Made by a program: the position numbers and the translations under genes
In this document: positions 1 through 9,595 of the stretch, piece after piece
How the letters are laid out: every line of letters begins with the position of its first letter
Numbering within the stretch: position 1 is the first letter of the stretch
Notes under the pieces: model-generated
What the model was told of the DNA's origin: nothing
What the model saw: the letters and a program-made list of their open reading frames with translations, nothing else
The model's database searches: none
Origin: Phytophthora hibernalis
Taxonomy: Eukaryota; Oomycota; Peronosporomycetes; Peronosporales; Peronosporaceae
Direction: 5' to 3'
Length of the DNA: 64,000 nucleotides
Assembly (NCBI GenBank): GCA_012656075.1
Contig: JAAKBF010000062.1
Span: 186,001 to 250,000, forward strand

Positions 1-682
1 GGTGTAGTGCCTGGTGTGATTGGTTGTCTTCAGGCTATGGAGACGGTGAAGATCATTACGGGGGTCGGAGAACCTCTTGTTGGTGTGCAGTGCTTCTATG
101 ACGCGTACGACGGACAATTTCGACGTTTGAAAATGGGCAAGAAGAATCCTGATTGTTCAGCTTGTGGAAAGTGTGCTGTCAGTGCAGTAGACAGAGGCAT
201 GCTGCCTTTGGACAGTTCTTTGCTTGTTGAGGGTAGTTGTACCGATGGGGCAAAGATCGACGACCTCGGATCGGAGTTTCGTATCAGTGCACAAGAATTT
301 GCGCTGTTACGAAAGACTCCAGGACAGGAAGGCAATGAGCTAGATTCCCACCGAAAGGACTACGTTCTCCTGGATACGCGCGCGTACTCAATTCGAAATG
401 GTGCACTTCCCCGAAGCAGTGAATATCCCAACCGCTGAGCTAATGAAGCAAGACCCTGCGAAGGTCATTGAATATTTGCAAGGTGTGACTACGGGTGTAT
501 CCGCGGAGCAAGCAACCAACAAGACGATGAGAACATTTGTAGTCTGCCGTCGAGGCGTGGATTCAGTTAAAGCGACACGTTGGCTTGTTCACAATGGAAT
601 CCAGGACGTATGCAACGTGGATGGGGGATACACCGAATACGCAAAAGATGGTGGTGCCGACCCAAGCTTCCCGATGTACTAA
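1..682 (+). CDS. MOCS3/Uba4-like E1-rhodanese sulfurtransferase, 3' part
   Basis: This is the C-terminal part of an adenylyltransferase-sulfurtransferase; the 5' end lies outside the window. The family activates MOCS2A/Urm1-type ubiquitin-like proteins for molybdopterin synthesis and tRNA wobble thiolation in the cytosol. The first part carries the end of the ThiF/E1 fold (PGVIGCLQAMETVKIITG) and a zinc-binding PDCSACGKC. The second part is a rhodanese domain (DYVLLDTRAY, then FPEAVNIP) with the active-site loop CRRGVDS, whose Cys would carry the persulfide. The two parts are in different frames: one extra base near 388 (TACTCAATTC) breaks the rhodanese domain between RAY and QFEMVHFPEA. I read this as a sequence error because both sides are conserved. 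It ends at TAA 680-682, 145 bases from the convergent PHD gene. Confidence 0.88.
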
Positions 683-826
683 GATTGACACTATCCGCTG
701 CAACTCAAAACGAAAGGCAAACCCTGTATTTTCAAGCAGTCAACGATCGCTGTATCTAGGAAGTTCTGCTAGGTAAGATTTTGTTTGGACTCGGCACAAT
801 GCTCCCCGCGTGAGTGTGCTAAAGTT

Positions 827-2737
827 CTAAGGAAACATACCTTCGTTCATGGTGATGTAGTCGACAGGCGCACGGTTGCGATGACTGCGCTTTTCGTTTG
901 GTGGTTGGGATACTTCGTCTTGCGGCGCAGTCACGGTAGTGGGCGAAGATTGATCCGACACCTTTTCATCCACGTCCCCGCCTTCTTCTTCTTCGCCTTC
1001 ATCGTCGTTTTCTTCCTCCTCGTCGGGCTCCTCTTCGTTACCCACCTTGACCTCAAAGGTTTCGTCATCTTCGCTGTCTTCATCCTTCCCGGCAAACATG
1101 AGCTCGTTGAGCTCGCGGTAGTCCACGTCGTTGCGCTTGCGCTTACCATGAACAATCAGAGTTCCGTCCTCGGATTCATCACCACTATCCTCTACAGCAG
1201 CGCGATTAATCGCAGCCTCGGTCTTGCTTCGAGTCAGTGATTCGGAACTTCCGTCACGGTAGTCGATGCGCCAGCGTGAGTATCTTCCTTTGGTCGGCGG
1301 CTCAAGGTCTGCCACGACACCAAGAACCACTTCCCCAGTTGTATGGTCAATCTTGGCTGCGGGCTCACCCACAAGATTCGGTCTCATGTAGATGGGTTTC
1401 GGTGGTTCGGCTGCACTCTTTGACCGCATCGACCGACTACAGATTGGCAGATTTACAACGAAAGTAAATACGGTAAGTCACAACGAAGCATGACGATAAT
1501 CATTTCCAGTACGTACTGATTGGGGTCGATGACGTCGTCTTTCCGAAGAAACTGCAAGTCTTGCGCACTCTCCGCCACCTCTTCAACCATTTCTTCCTCG
1601 CCGATGTCAGCTTCCTCAGGTGTGTTGTCCTCGGAATCGCCTTCGTCCTCCTCATCACCATCGTCTTCTTCATCGTTGCAAACGAAATCCTCGTCGTCGT
1701 CTTCTTCTTCGTCTTCATCAACAACAGCACTACCGCTATCTTCGCCTGACTGAGCGGTGTTGCTCGCATCCGTAATTGCTTGCTGCTCAGAATGAGTCAG
1801 CTCCGGAAAAGGTCGTCGGCGTTCTCGTACGTTGTCCCGAACACCGAGTTGACGGATTTGAGGCACTCGAAGATGGCTAGACACACTTCGCAGAACCAAG
1901 GCTCAGCGCCTGCCGGGATATTGGCTGTCAACACAGCAGGTGTCTGACACTGCTGGTGATAGGCTCGATGGCAACCGATACTGTCGCAGAGCAAGATGTC
2001 GTTGTCTGGTTCAATCTCTGTACTCGCGCAACGGGAGCAGTGAACCTCTTCAAACACGGCAAGCGGTGGCACCTGCGGGTCATTAGCGTATAACGCCTTC
2101 AACTCGCGGAGACCGTCAATAATGGCATGTTGGCCTTTCGTGATCTTGCGGCGTTCCACTTCAAGCTCTTTGTTAGGCTTGAGCTTGTCCCGACTCGATT
2201 TGCGCCAACCTTCGGCCTCATAAGCCTCGATAAAAGCAAGTGGGTACCGCATTCGGTGCGCCTGAACACGAATGTGCAACATTCATCAGTGATGCCGTTT
2301 ACAACTATCCAGTTGCAAGTATATCAAAAGGGGTCTTTTGATCCGTTGAGCGCACCTGGGACTTGATCTTGTTCTCCAGTCGCTTGTGCTCCGGACGAAC
2401 GGGGTAGCTGGACGGGGTTGCTGTCCGACTCCGGGCTCGGGTCCTTCGTCTTCCTGGTTTTCGGCGGCGGTGTATTGGCGGTCGGTGAGAACGCATCGGG
2501 GGCACGTCTCTCACGTTGCTCCCGTGGTTTCACCTTACTATAATGCATGAAAACATTGCAATTGGTAGTGAGTACATGAATCAGACCCAAGGTGCAATCT
2601 CGACATCCACTGGTATCTCGAGAGGGGAAAAGTATCTAGCCTGTTTCGTACATTGTTGGACGACGAGCCGAAGCCGGTGGCGCATAGTTGTCGTCACTGT
2701 CCAACGACGAACGAGCTTTCTTCCTAGTGCGAGGCAT
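827..2737 (-). CDS. PHD-finger protein of the plant HAT3.1/PRHA type, without homeodomain
   Basis: Probable chromatin-binding nuclear regulator. Proposed exons are 2737-2652, 2537-2356, 2261-1517 and 1436-827, with introns starting GTACGA, GTGCGC and GTACGT. The start MPRTRKKARSSLDSDD is the first ATG giving a spliced frame. The conserved pre-PHD block AFIEAYEAEGW and the PHD finger (HCSRC, CDSIGCHRAYHQQC, WFCEVC, about 2060-1880) follow the plant HAT3.1/PRHA layout. A long acidic region follows, then GKRKRNDVDYRELNELMF, the box that precedes the homeodomain in the plant proteins. No homeodomain follows; a second similar box (RNRAPVDYITMNEGMF) ends the protein. Two frame breaks (about 2400 in a C run, about 1810 in a T run) look like sequence errors. 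The plant relationship rests on recalled motif order. Confidence 0.8.
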
Positions 2738-3288
2738 TGCTCCCAACTTTGAATCAAGGTTTGGGGTCTCTGGTGGATGGTGTCGAGTGTCTGTCTAACA
2801 ATAATAAAAGTTTAGTTCATATCACGGACTAAGACTCAAGGACTATCCTATAGATTTTGTTGCAATGGAGAGAAAGTTACCTTTCGACCAACTGAATTTG
2901 TAGGGAGGAGGATGCACGTCACTACTGTAGTGACGTCGCTTGGTCCAGTTAATGCTGTACACCACTCGTGTAACTTTACCAGTTAATCCTCGAGTTTCCC
3001 GAAAGTTGAAACTTGGCAAGATGCGAGCAGTGAAGGTGTGCGAATCGTGATTGGTAGCAAGTCTTGCCGGTGTCTTGGGGTGGAGACGGACTCAAGTGTC
3101 GAACTCCACTATGGTGACAGCCCTAACGTTAGTTGTTCGCTTGAAAAACTACTGCTGATTTCAGTGGCAAAGTACGGACCCGTGGGTGTCGACTTGCCAT
3201 TGGTGGAAAATACATACTTTACGAGTCTACAATTGGTCAAAAAGGATTGATCGATTTTGTCTTCAAGGGGTGCTTGCTGATTCGACGC
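2738..3288. other. Spacer between divergent genes, no gene seen
   Basis: About 550 bases separate the PHD gene start from the NEK-IFT57 start. I see no conserved coding sequence. It should hold both promoters. A CACGTCACTACTGTAGTGACGT stretch near 2917-2938 forms an imperfect inverted repeat (GTCACTAC / GTAGTGAC) that could be a binding site. Confidence 0.4.
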
Positions 3289-5785
3289 ATGGAGTCGCTT
3301 ACGGACGAGCAGCGTGCGCTCTTCGCTGACGGAGGCCAACTGGACGACTATGAAGTGCAAAACCCATTGGCAAGGGCAAATTCTCGGTGGTTTTCAAGGC
3401 CAAGCGACGAACTGACGGCCAGGCGGTGGCACTCAAGAAGATCGCCATTTTCGACATGATGAACCTCAAAGCTCGCGAAAAACGCTGAAAGAGGCGCGTT
3501 TTGCAATGTTGCAATGGTAATTTGTTGTTTGCAATTGTTTGACAAATTTTGGGCATTGTTTCGTGGAATTTTGACTATGAACAGGTGCGACTGGTGCAGT
3601 CGGTTCGTCACCCGAACATCATTCAGTACCTGGATGCGTTCGTCCAGGATAACGAGCTCTACATTGCATTTGAGTGGGCAGAAGCGGGCGATCTTAAACG
3701 CCAGATCCGGAAAGCCAATGAGAAAGGTGTGAGGTTTGATGAAAGAACAGTATGGAGGTACTTTACGCAGCTCTGCGGTGCTATTTTGTACCTGCATCAG
3801 GGACGCATCATGCATCGCGACCTTAAACCGGCCAACATTTTTTTGACATTGAAAGGTGTGGTGAAAGTGGGGGATCTTGGATTGGGACGGTATTTGAGTG
3901 AGAATACGGTGGAGGCTCGCTCGAAAGTGGGGACACCGCTTTATATGTCACCTGAGGTGCTACGAGGTGAAAGCTACGATTGGAAGTGCGACGTGTGGTC
4001 CATGGGGTGCATTTTGTATGAGCTCGCCATGCTTCGGTCGCCGTTCAAGTCGGAGGGCTTGAACCTTGTCGGGCTGTTTCAGAAAATTAATAAGGGACAC
4101 TATGAGGATATCCCAGAGGTGTATAGTGATCATCTACGGGGACTCGTAAAACGTATGATCTCGCTCACGGCATCAGATCGTCCAAGTGTGCAGGAAGTGT
4201 GGGAATTCTGTCGAACACGACCACCTAGCGCTGCATTGCAGGAGCGAATGCGACGACATCAAGCTGCTGCAGATAATAATAATGGCACTTCGAGCAAAGA
4301 ACCGGAGTCACGAAAAACTACCGGTAGGAGTAAAAACACACCAGAAAATGATAAACCGTCGCGACCTTCCTCATCCGACCAGCAGCAAGAGACTCCGCCA
4401 CAGTCGCGTCCCGCATCAGCACAGGGGGATGCTAGCAGTGGACCATCAGAAGAAACAATTAAAAAGAGGCATGCTGAGGCGCGGATGGAGATACTCTTTG
4501 AGAGACTCAGAATCTTGCAGTACGAAAAAGCTCTCAAAAGCACATGTCACCAGCTTATTTTGCCTCTGATAGTCGAACGCTTCCGAAGGTGACGCCGCAG
4601 ACCCGCTTCGATGATATGCGTGCGCTTTCACAGTGGCTACTGTCGCTTCTAGGTGGGGCTGCATTCAACCCTGATGATCCGAGCGATGACCCGCCAATTG
4701 TAGTTACTCAAAAATTCTTCTGGCTGCTGAGAAGCTGGGAGTGCCTGGGGTTGCACAGATCAGCGCTCCTGCCTTAACAAGTGGGGCTGGTATTGAAGTG
4801 TGTGAGCTGTTGGATGCCCTTACTGCTGCTGTAGTAAGTGGCGAAGAGTATTGCACTATTCCTCCAGCTTACCCGACGGAGCCTGTTGAAACGGTAGATT
4901 CGGGTGATGCATTAGATGCAACAGATGACGACGGACAGCAGAATGATAGTGGTGACGGGTTTGGAGAATCAACAACCTCCCTAGTTTGCGAGGACGACGA
5001 TGTGTTCTCGCGCTGGGTAGTCGTCAAAGACGAAAACCAGCCTGGCGTTGACGAGGACAAAATGATTCATTCCGATATTGACCCAGTTGCGTGGGAACTC
5101 GAGCGTCGGCGTATGCTTCCAAAGTTGCAAGCAGTTTTGCAGAACAAGCTTCAGCAGCGTCCAGCTGAGAGCTCATGGCGTGTGCGATTGGACCAAATGC
5201 TAACTCAAGCTGGCACGATTGTAGCGGAACAGGATGACATTCAGCGTGACATTGGCCTGATTCAAGTGGTACGTCTCGATCTCTGGTTGCAACGACATGC
5301 AGTCCTCTGACATTTAGCTGGTTGTATCATGGTTGTATTATTCAGAGTCGACAAAAGCAGTCAGACCAACTAGAACGGTACGAAAAGCAGCTGAACAAGC
5401 GCTATGTGCGTGCTCGGCGGCTGTATGACGAGAGATCAACACGCTTGTCCAAGACTCACGCCGATCTTGAGATTGCTCAGGTAGCGTGTTCACTCACTGG
5501 ATAATGTTGTATTGCATTGAGTATTTCGAACTGACCATCGTATGAGTTGCTTTGATGCAGGACAATGTCAATCGAGCGACGGTGGAGATTGCGAGGCTAC
5601 AGGCAGCTCGGTCCGAGCAAGCAAATGCAGTGAAAGCCACAGAAGCTCGACTCACCGACAATTCCATTCTTTTGGAACGAAAGAGACAAGTTCGCCACCT
5701 TACCGATGAAAGCCGAGAGCTCGGCTTGAAACTGCAAGTGTTGCATGACTACTGGACTCGCAAACAATGTAGCCATCCCGTTTAA
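3289..5785 (+). CDS. NEK kinase fused to IFT57
   Basis: The N-terminal half is a NEK6/7-type Ser/Thr kinase: glycine loop GKGKFSVV and Lys in VALKK, catalytic MHRDLKPAN, Mg-binding DLGLGR (as in NEK6/7), SPE and DVWSMGCILYE. A polar linker of about 90 residues (4206-4484) runs on, without a stop and in the same frame, into MEILFERLRILQYEKAL, the start of IFT57. Downstream come the IFT57 N-terminal domain (SPAYFA, FDDMRALSQWLL, KLGVPGVAQI), DPVAWELERRRMLPKL and a C-terminal coiled coil. Introns: about 3490-3587 (donor uncertain), about 5271-5345 and 5480-5561. Frame breaks at about 3363, 3485, 4530 and 4712 fit one base missing from C or A runs. None lies between kinase and IFT57. IFT57 is an IFT-B subunit acting in flagella; NEK kinases regulate cilia and mitosis. 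Confidence 0.82.
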
Positions 5786-5967
5786 CATCTCAGAAAGCAT
5801 CAGTTTTCATGAATCGCAGATTAATGCATTCCAGCCAATCAACGCTCATCTGAGTTGAGTTATCAGCCAATCCGAGCAAATGTAGCCATTTCGATGCACG
5901 ACGCATGTGCACCCCTCATTTTCAAAGAGTTGTCCAAGTGTATCAAGCATCCCTTTCGTCAACGTTC

Positions 5968-7594
5968 ATGGCCCCGAGCACGACACCAACCCCCAATTAC
6001 CACTACGAAACCGAATCCGATTGTGAATATGACGATATCGGGCTGGGTCTGTCACTTCTGGAGCAGGCCGAGCCCTTCATCACGTTTGAGAGCATCCACT
6101 TGGATGCTGCATCACGTCTCGCCACCTTCCAGTTCCATTTCTGCGGTGGACGTCGTTTCCAGGCCACGATGATCTTGAAAGGACCTTCGCAAGACATTGA
6201 CGAGACGTCGCCCATTGTGCGCAATGCGTTGCTGCACATTGGCCTCTGCATCTTGCCGTGGTTCTGGATGGGCTACAACTGCAAGTACATTCGTCTCGAA
6301 GCGGGCTATCTCAACCCGGAACAGGTAAGTATAGAGGGATGTCGAGAAAAAGGATTGGTGTAGTTGTAGAACCGATTGAGAGACGGGGTGGTCGTCGTTG
6401 TAGGTGCATTTTTGGGAGGAGTTCTACCAGAACGTGCTGAGCGAGTTTCTCTATCTACACGGGTTGGACCGTGACCGACTGTATATTGTCGTCGGTGCAC
6501 CGGAAAGTGAAACTCTGCCGGTTATGCCGGACAGGAAGCTGGAGCAGCAGGGAGAGACCAAAGTCTTGGTGCCGTTGTAAGTGGATTGTCCTTGAAGGAT
6601 CATTTTGTGAGTGTATCTAATGATTGACTTGTTGAATTGGTTGTTTGCATGAATTGTAGGGAGGCGGTAAGGACTCACTTGTGGTATACCAACTGCTAGC
6701 CTCGAGCGACACGCCTTGTGCGTGGCTGCACGTGGGCGACCGTCCGCAGGAATTCGAGCGTAGCTGGCGTTTCCAAGAAATCGTCAAGATGACGCAGAAC
6801 CGTACTGGGACTTCTGCGTTTCGCTTCGAGCACAACATGGATGATAAGACCTGGGAGCGTGAAGTCGGAGGCACTCGATACCAGCCGGCGGGCCACCCAT
6901 GGGCAGCCCTTGTGGCTTTCGACAGCGTGCTTGCGGCCATTTGGGGTAATTTCACTCACGTTGCTGTGGGAAATGAACGCAGCGCCAATTTCGGCAACAA
7001 TATCGAGCACGAAGGCCGCCCCGTGAACCACCAGTACGACAAGAGCTTTGACTTTGAGACCCGCGCGCATGCCTACATCCGCAAGTATTTGGTCCAAGAC
7101 TTGCATTACTTTTCGGCTCTGCAGCACCTGTGGGAAGTGCAGATCGCGCGTACTTTTGCAAGCCGCTCCCTGGAGAGCTCGGACAATTTCCTGCCTGTGT
7201 TTTTGAGCTGCAACGAGGCTCTGGATGGCGACAAATGGTGCTGCAAGTGCGCCAAGTGTGCGTTTGTGTTCATCCTAATGAGCGCATGGTGCTCAAAAGA
7301 TCAGCTCGAGGAGATTTTTGGCGAAAACCTGTTTGAGAAACCATTGATGTTCCCGTTGTTCGTCTCTTTGCTAGATGACGAAGGAGTGAAGCCGATGGAG
7401 TGTGTTGGCACGGCTTGTGAGACTTGGTTGTCGCTCTATTTGGCACTGCAAGGTCACGGAGACAGCACTTTTTGAAGTCCCACGAACAGGAGATTCGTCA
7501 AAAGGGAGCCGAGCTGATGCATCTGCTGAATGACTACAACAGCGAGCACTTGCTGCCGCAGTTTTGGAGCCAGCTCTGCTGCAGCCCGTTATGA
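5968..7594 (+). CDS. PP-loop protein resembling MurL
   Basis: Exons are 5968-6324, 6404-6576 and 6660-7594. The start is MAPSTTPTPNYHYETE; an in-frame ATG at 5905 would add 21 residues. The third exon opens with GGGKDS, a PP-loop (ATP pyrophosphatase) signature. Further motifs are VGNERSANFGN, GRPVNHQYDKSFDFE, PVFLSCNEA, WCCKCAKCAFVFI and KPMECVG. From memory these follow the order in MurL, the bacterial UDP-MurNAc-L-Ala-L-Glu epimerase. An oomycete has no peptidoglycan, so substrate and role are unknown. One base is missing at the second intron border (LVPL-GGGKDS), and one T near 7471, where the frame would otherwise stop 40 codons early. It converges on the ankyrin gene, 135 bases away. 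Confidence 0.65.
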
Positions 7595-7729
7595 TGCTGG
7601 AAGCCTAGAGATATAAGAGAAATGGCCAAACGGTGTTCATCTTGAAAGAGACGTCTATGTAGTAATTGGTGTTGTGTTGGCCATGCTTGAAGAGCAAACT
7701 GGTCCGATAGAGGAAGAAAGATAATACAA

Positions 7730-8749
7730 CTACAGCGTCTCCAAATACTCGGCCACCTCATCGTCATCAAGTGCCTTCGCCATGGAAAGAGCCGTCTCGC
7801 CATCCGCGTCCTTAACGTTGGGGTCCACTCCCTTCGCCACAAGCAGCCTGACCAGCTCAACGCTAGAGCAGCCGAATAGACACGTCTGACCGCACTCGTT
7901 CAAGACGCTCAGATCAATCTTGTCGCTTTCAACCAGAATCTCCACGACGTCCTGCATCTCGAACATGACAGCCACGTGCAGAGCGCGGTCACCCGTAGAT
8001 GGCACCGCAAAGTTGACATCCACACCCTGGGCAAGCATCTCCTTCAGCACACTCAAGTGGCCGAAGCGACAAGCCTGGAACAGCGCGCAATCATCGTCCT
8101 CTGCGTCCTCCTCGTCATCATCTTCCACGCCCACCGAGGCCGTCGTAACAAGCTTCGTTGCCGAGGGAATACCACCGTTCTTGAGCAGCAGCAGAGCCAC
8201 CTCCGTGTGCTCCGACTCGACAGCCAGGTACAGCGGGTTGGAAGCTTCCTTGGCACTGCCATCAAAATTTACGTCGGCACCGCGTGTCACGAGCTCCTGA
8301 GCCAGCTCGGTGAGTCCAGAGTTGGCCGCCTGCATGAGCAGCGTCCACCCAACGCGGTCCACGACCGTGTCCGGGTCCTTGACGCCCAGACGCTGCAGCA
8401 GAGCCGTTGCAACGGTTCCGAAGCCGTTCATGAGCTGATCTGCCTCCTGTTCCAGCTCCAGCAGCTCCTTCTCCGTCTCACTCGCCTCTTGACCTTCCTC
8501 AAAGCCCTCCTGGACGCCCAGAACGTGCACAAAGGCCTCGTACTCCTGCTGCCACGTGTGCAGCCAATCCATGAGGAACACGAGCGGCGACTTGTCTCCC
8601 AGGTCGCCCGCAGTGGCCAGAAACTGCTCCACGTCGCCCTTCATCACGCTCTCACGCACTGCGTCCATCTCTCCGTCCACCTCGTAGCCCTCATCGCCCA
8701 GCACCAGCGTCTCCACCGAAAGCTCTTCCGCGGCGTCTCCTCCTGCCAT
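7730..8749 (-). CDS. Ankyrin-repeat protein
   Basis: Intronless, about 339 residues from MAGGDAAEELS (an ATG five codons upstream is also possible). The N-terminal 120 residues are acidic and not recognised (LMDWLHTWQQEYEAFVHVLG). From about residue 130 there are five or six ankyrin repeats: GWTLLMQAANSGLTELAQEL, NPLYLAVESEHTEVALLLL, CALFQACRFGHLSVLKEML, DRALHVAVMFEMQDVVEIL and VELVRLLVAKGVDPNVKDAD. An acidic insert (DDDEEDAEDDD) splits two repeats. It is probably a cytosolic protein-binding scaffold; no partner can be named. A decayed copy of part of the gene lies at 9146-9276. Confidence 0.82.
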   Translation of the reverse strand: MAGGDAAEELSVETLVLGDEGYEVDGEMDAVRESVMKGDVEQFLATAGDLGDKSPLVFLMDWLHTWQQEYEAFVHVLGVQEGFEEGQEASETEKELLELEQEADQLMNGFGTVATALLQRLGVKDPDTVVDRVGWTLLMQAANSGLTELAQELVTRGADVNFDGSAKEASNPLYLAVESEHTEVALLLLKNGGIPSATKLVTTASVGVEDDDEEDAEDDDCALFQACRFGHLSVLKEMLAQGVDVNFAVPSTGDRALHVAVMFEMQDVVEILVESDKIDLSVLNECGQTCLFGCSSVELVRLLVAKGVDPNVKDADGETALSMAKALDDDEVAEYLETL

Positions 8750-9595
8750 GCTTGTCAATTGCAAAGTGAATGGCTCACATGGCTTACTTTTTCAAAGGCT
8801 CTGATTGGCTGCGGGGGTACGTGGCCGTATCCAACTGATGATACGATAAATAATGCCTGAATTGAGCGAAGTAGACAACCGTGACGAAGGAAGTCTTCAA
8901 AACGAGCGGCAAGAATGAACGAAGCCGTGTTGTTGACGACTACGCGGTTAGTGACGAAATCACTTTTCAATACACCAGCACCAAGCTAAGGAATCGCCAA
9001 CAGGACGGTGTTTTTGCAGATGACATGAGGTAAGCGTTGCTCATTGCTCGTGCTAAAACATCAGCCTCGATCTCACCGTGCGGGTGCAGCGGAGCGATCT
9101 CCTCGCTTTCATCTTGCAGCTCTGCATCTTCGTATTTAAAACAGAGCGCTGTCACCCGTAGAGCCCCGCAAAGTTGACATCCGCACCCTGGGCAAGCAAC
9201 TCCTTCCTTGAGCGGCCAAAGCGGCGTGTCTGGAACAGAGCGCAGACATCGCCCTCCGCGTCGTCCTCATCGTCATAGTACCCTACTTCTAGGTTTCTCC
9301 GAACGAAGATACGTAAAAGATGTACATGTAACTCGAGTCTGTCTGCATTATCAGTCTTGGGAGTGACGCGCCATCGCTTCGATACTTTAAAACTATCTCC
9401 ATTCTTAGTACTACTAGTATTAAAATAATAGTATTTAATAGTGCCACTAGCAAGCTTTTTAAAAGCTTACCGGATTGAAGTAGTCGCAGTAACGTTTTAC
9501 CTCGACATTTCGCTTAAGTACGCTATGATCTCATACTAAAGTCAAGTGCTGCGTAAAGAGACGTCTTGGACAATTTCGACCTTGGTCACCTCGCC
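8750..9595. other. Spacer between divergent genes, with decayed ankyrin fragment
   Basis: About 850 bases between the ankyrin start and the DENN-WD40 start. Apart from the fragment at 9146-9276 I see no gene. A small minus-strand frame at 8967-9155 (62 codons, IAPLHPHGEIEADVLAR) abuts the fragment and could be another relic. The part around 9300-9540 is AT-rich and featureless. Confidence 0.4.
9146..9276 (-). pseudogene. Partial duplicate of the neighbouring ankyrin gene
   Basis: The plus strand reads GTCACCCGTAGAGCCCCGCA, then AAAGTTGACATCC, GCACCCTGGGCAAGCA, GCCAAAGCGGCGTGTCTGGA and GCGTCGTCCTCATCGTCAT. The same series, with scattered changes, lies at about 7985-8120 inside the ankyrin gene (ACCCGTAGATGGCACCGCA, AAAGTTGACATCC, ACACCCTGGGCAAGCA). 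By eye about 80 percent of bases agree over about 125 bases. There is no start, the frame is broken, and only one repeat plus part of the acidic insert is represented. It is a dead fragment from a local duplication. Confidence 0.8.

Noticed and set aside
7976..8860. 294-codon plus-strand frame antisense to the ankyrin gene
   Set aside because: It mirrors GC-rich ankyrin codons, is His/Arg/Leu-rich and shows no domain. The minus-strand frame has clear ankyrin repeats.
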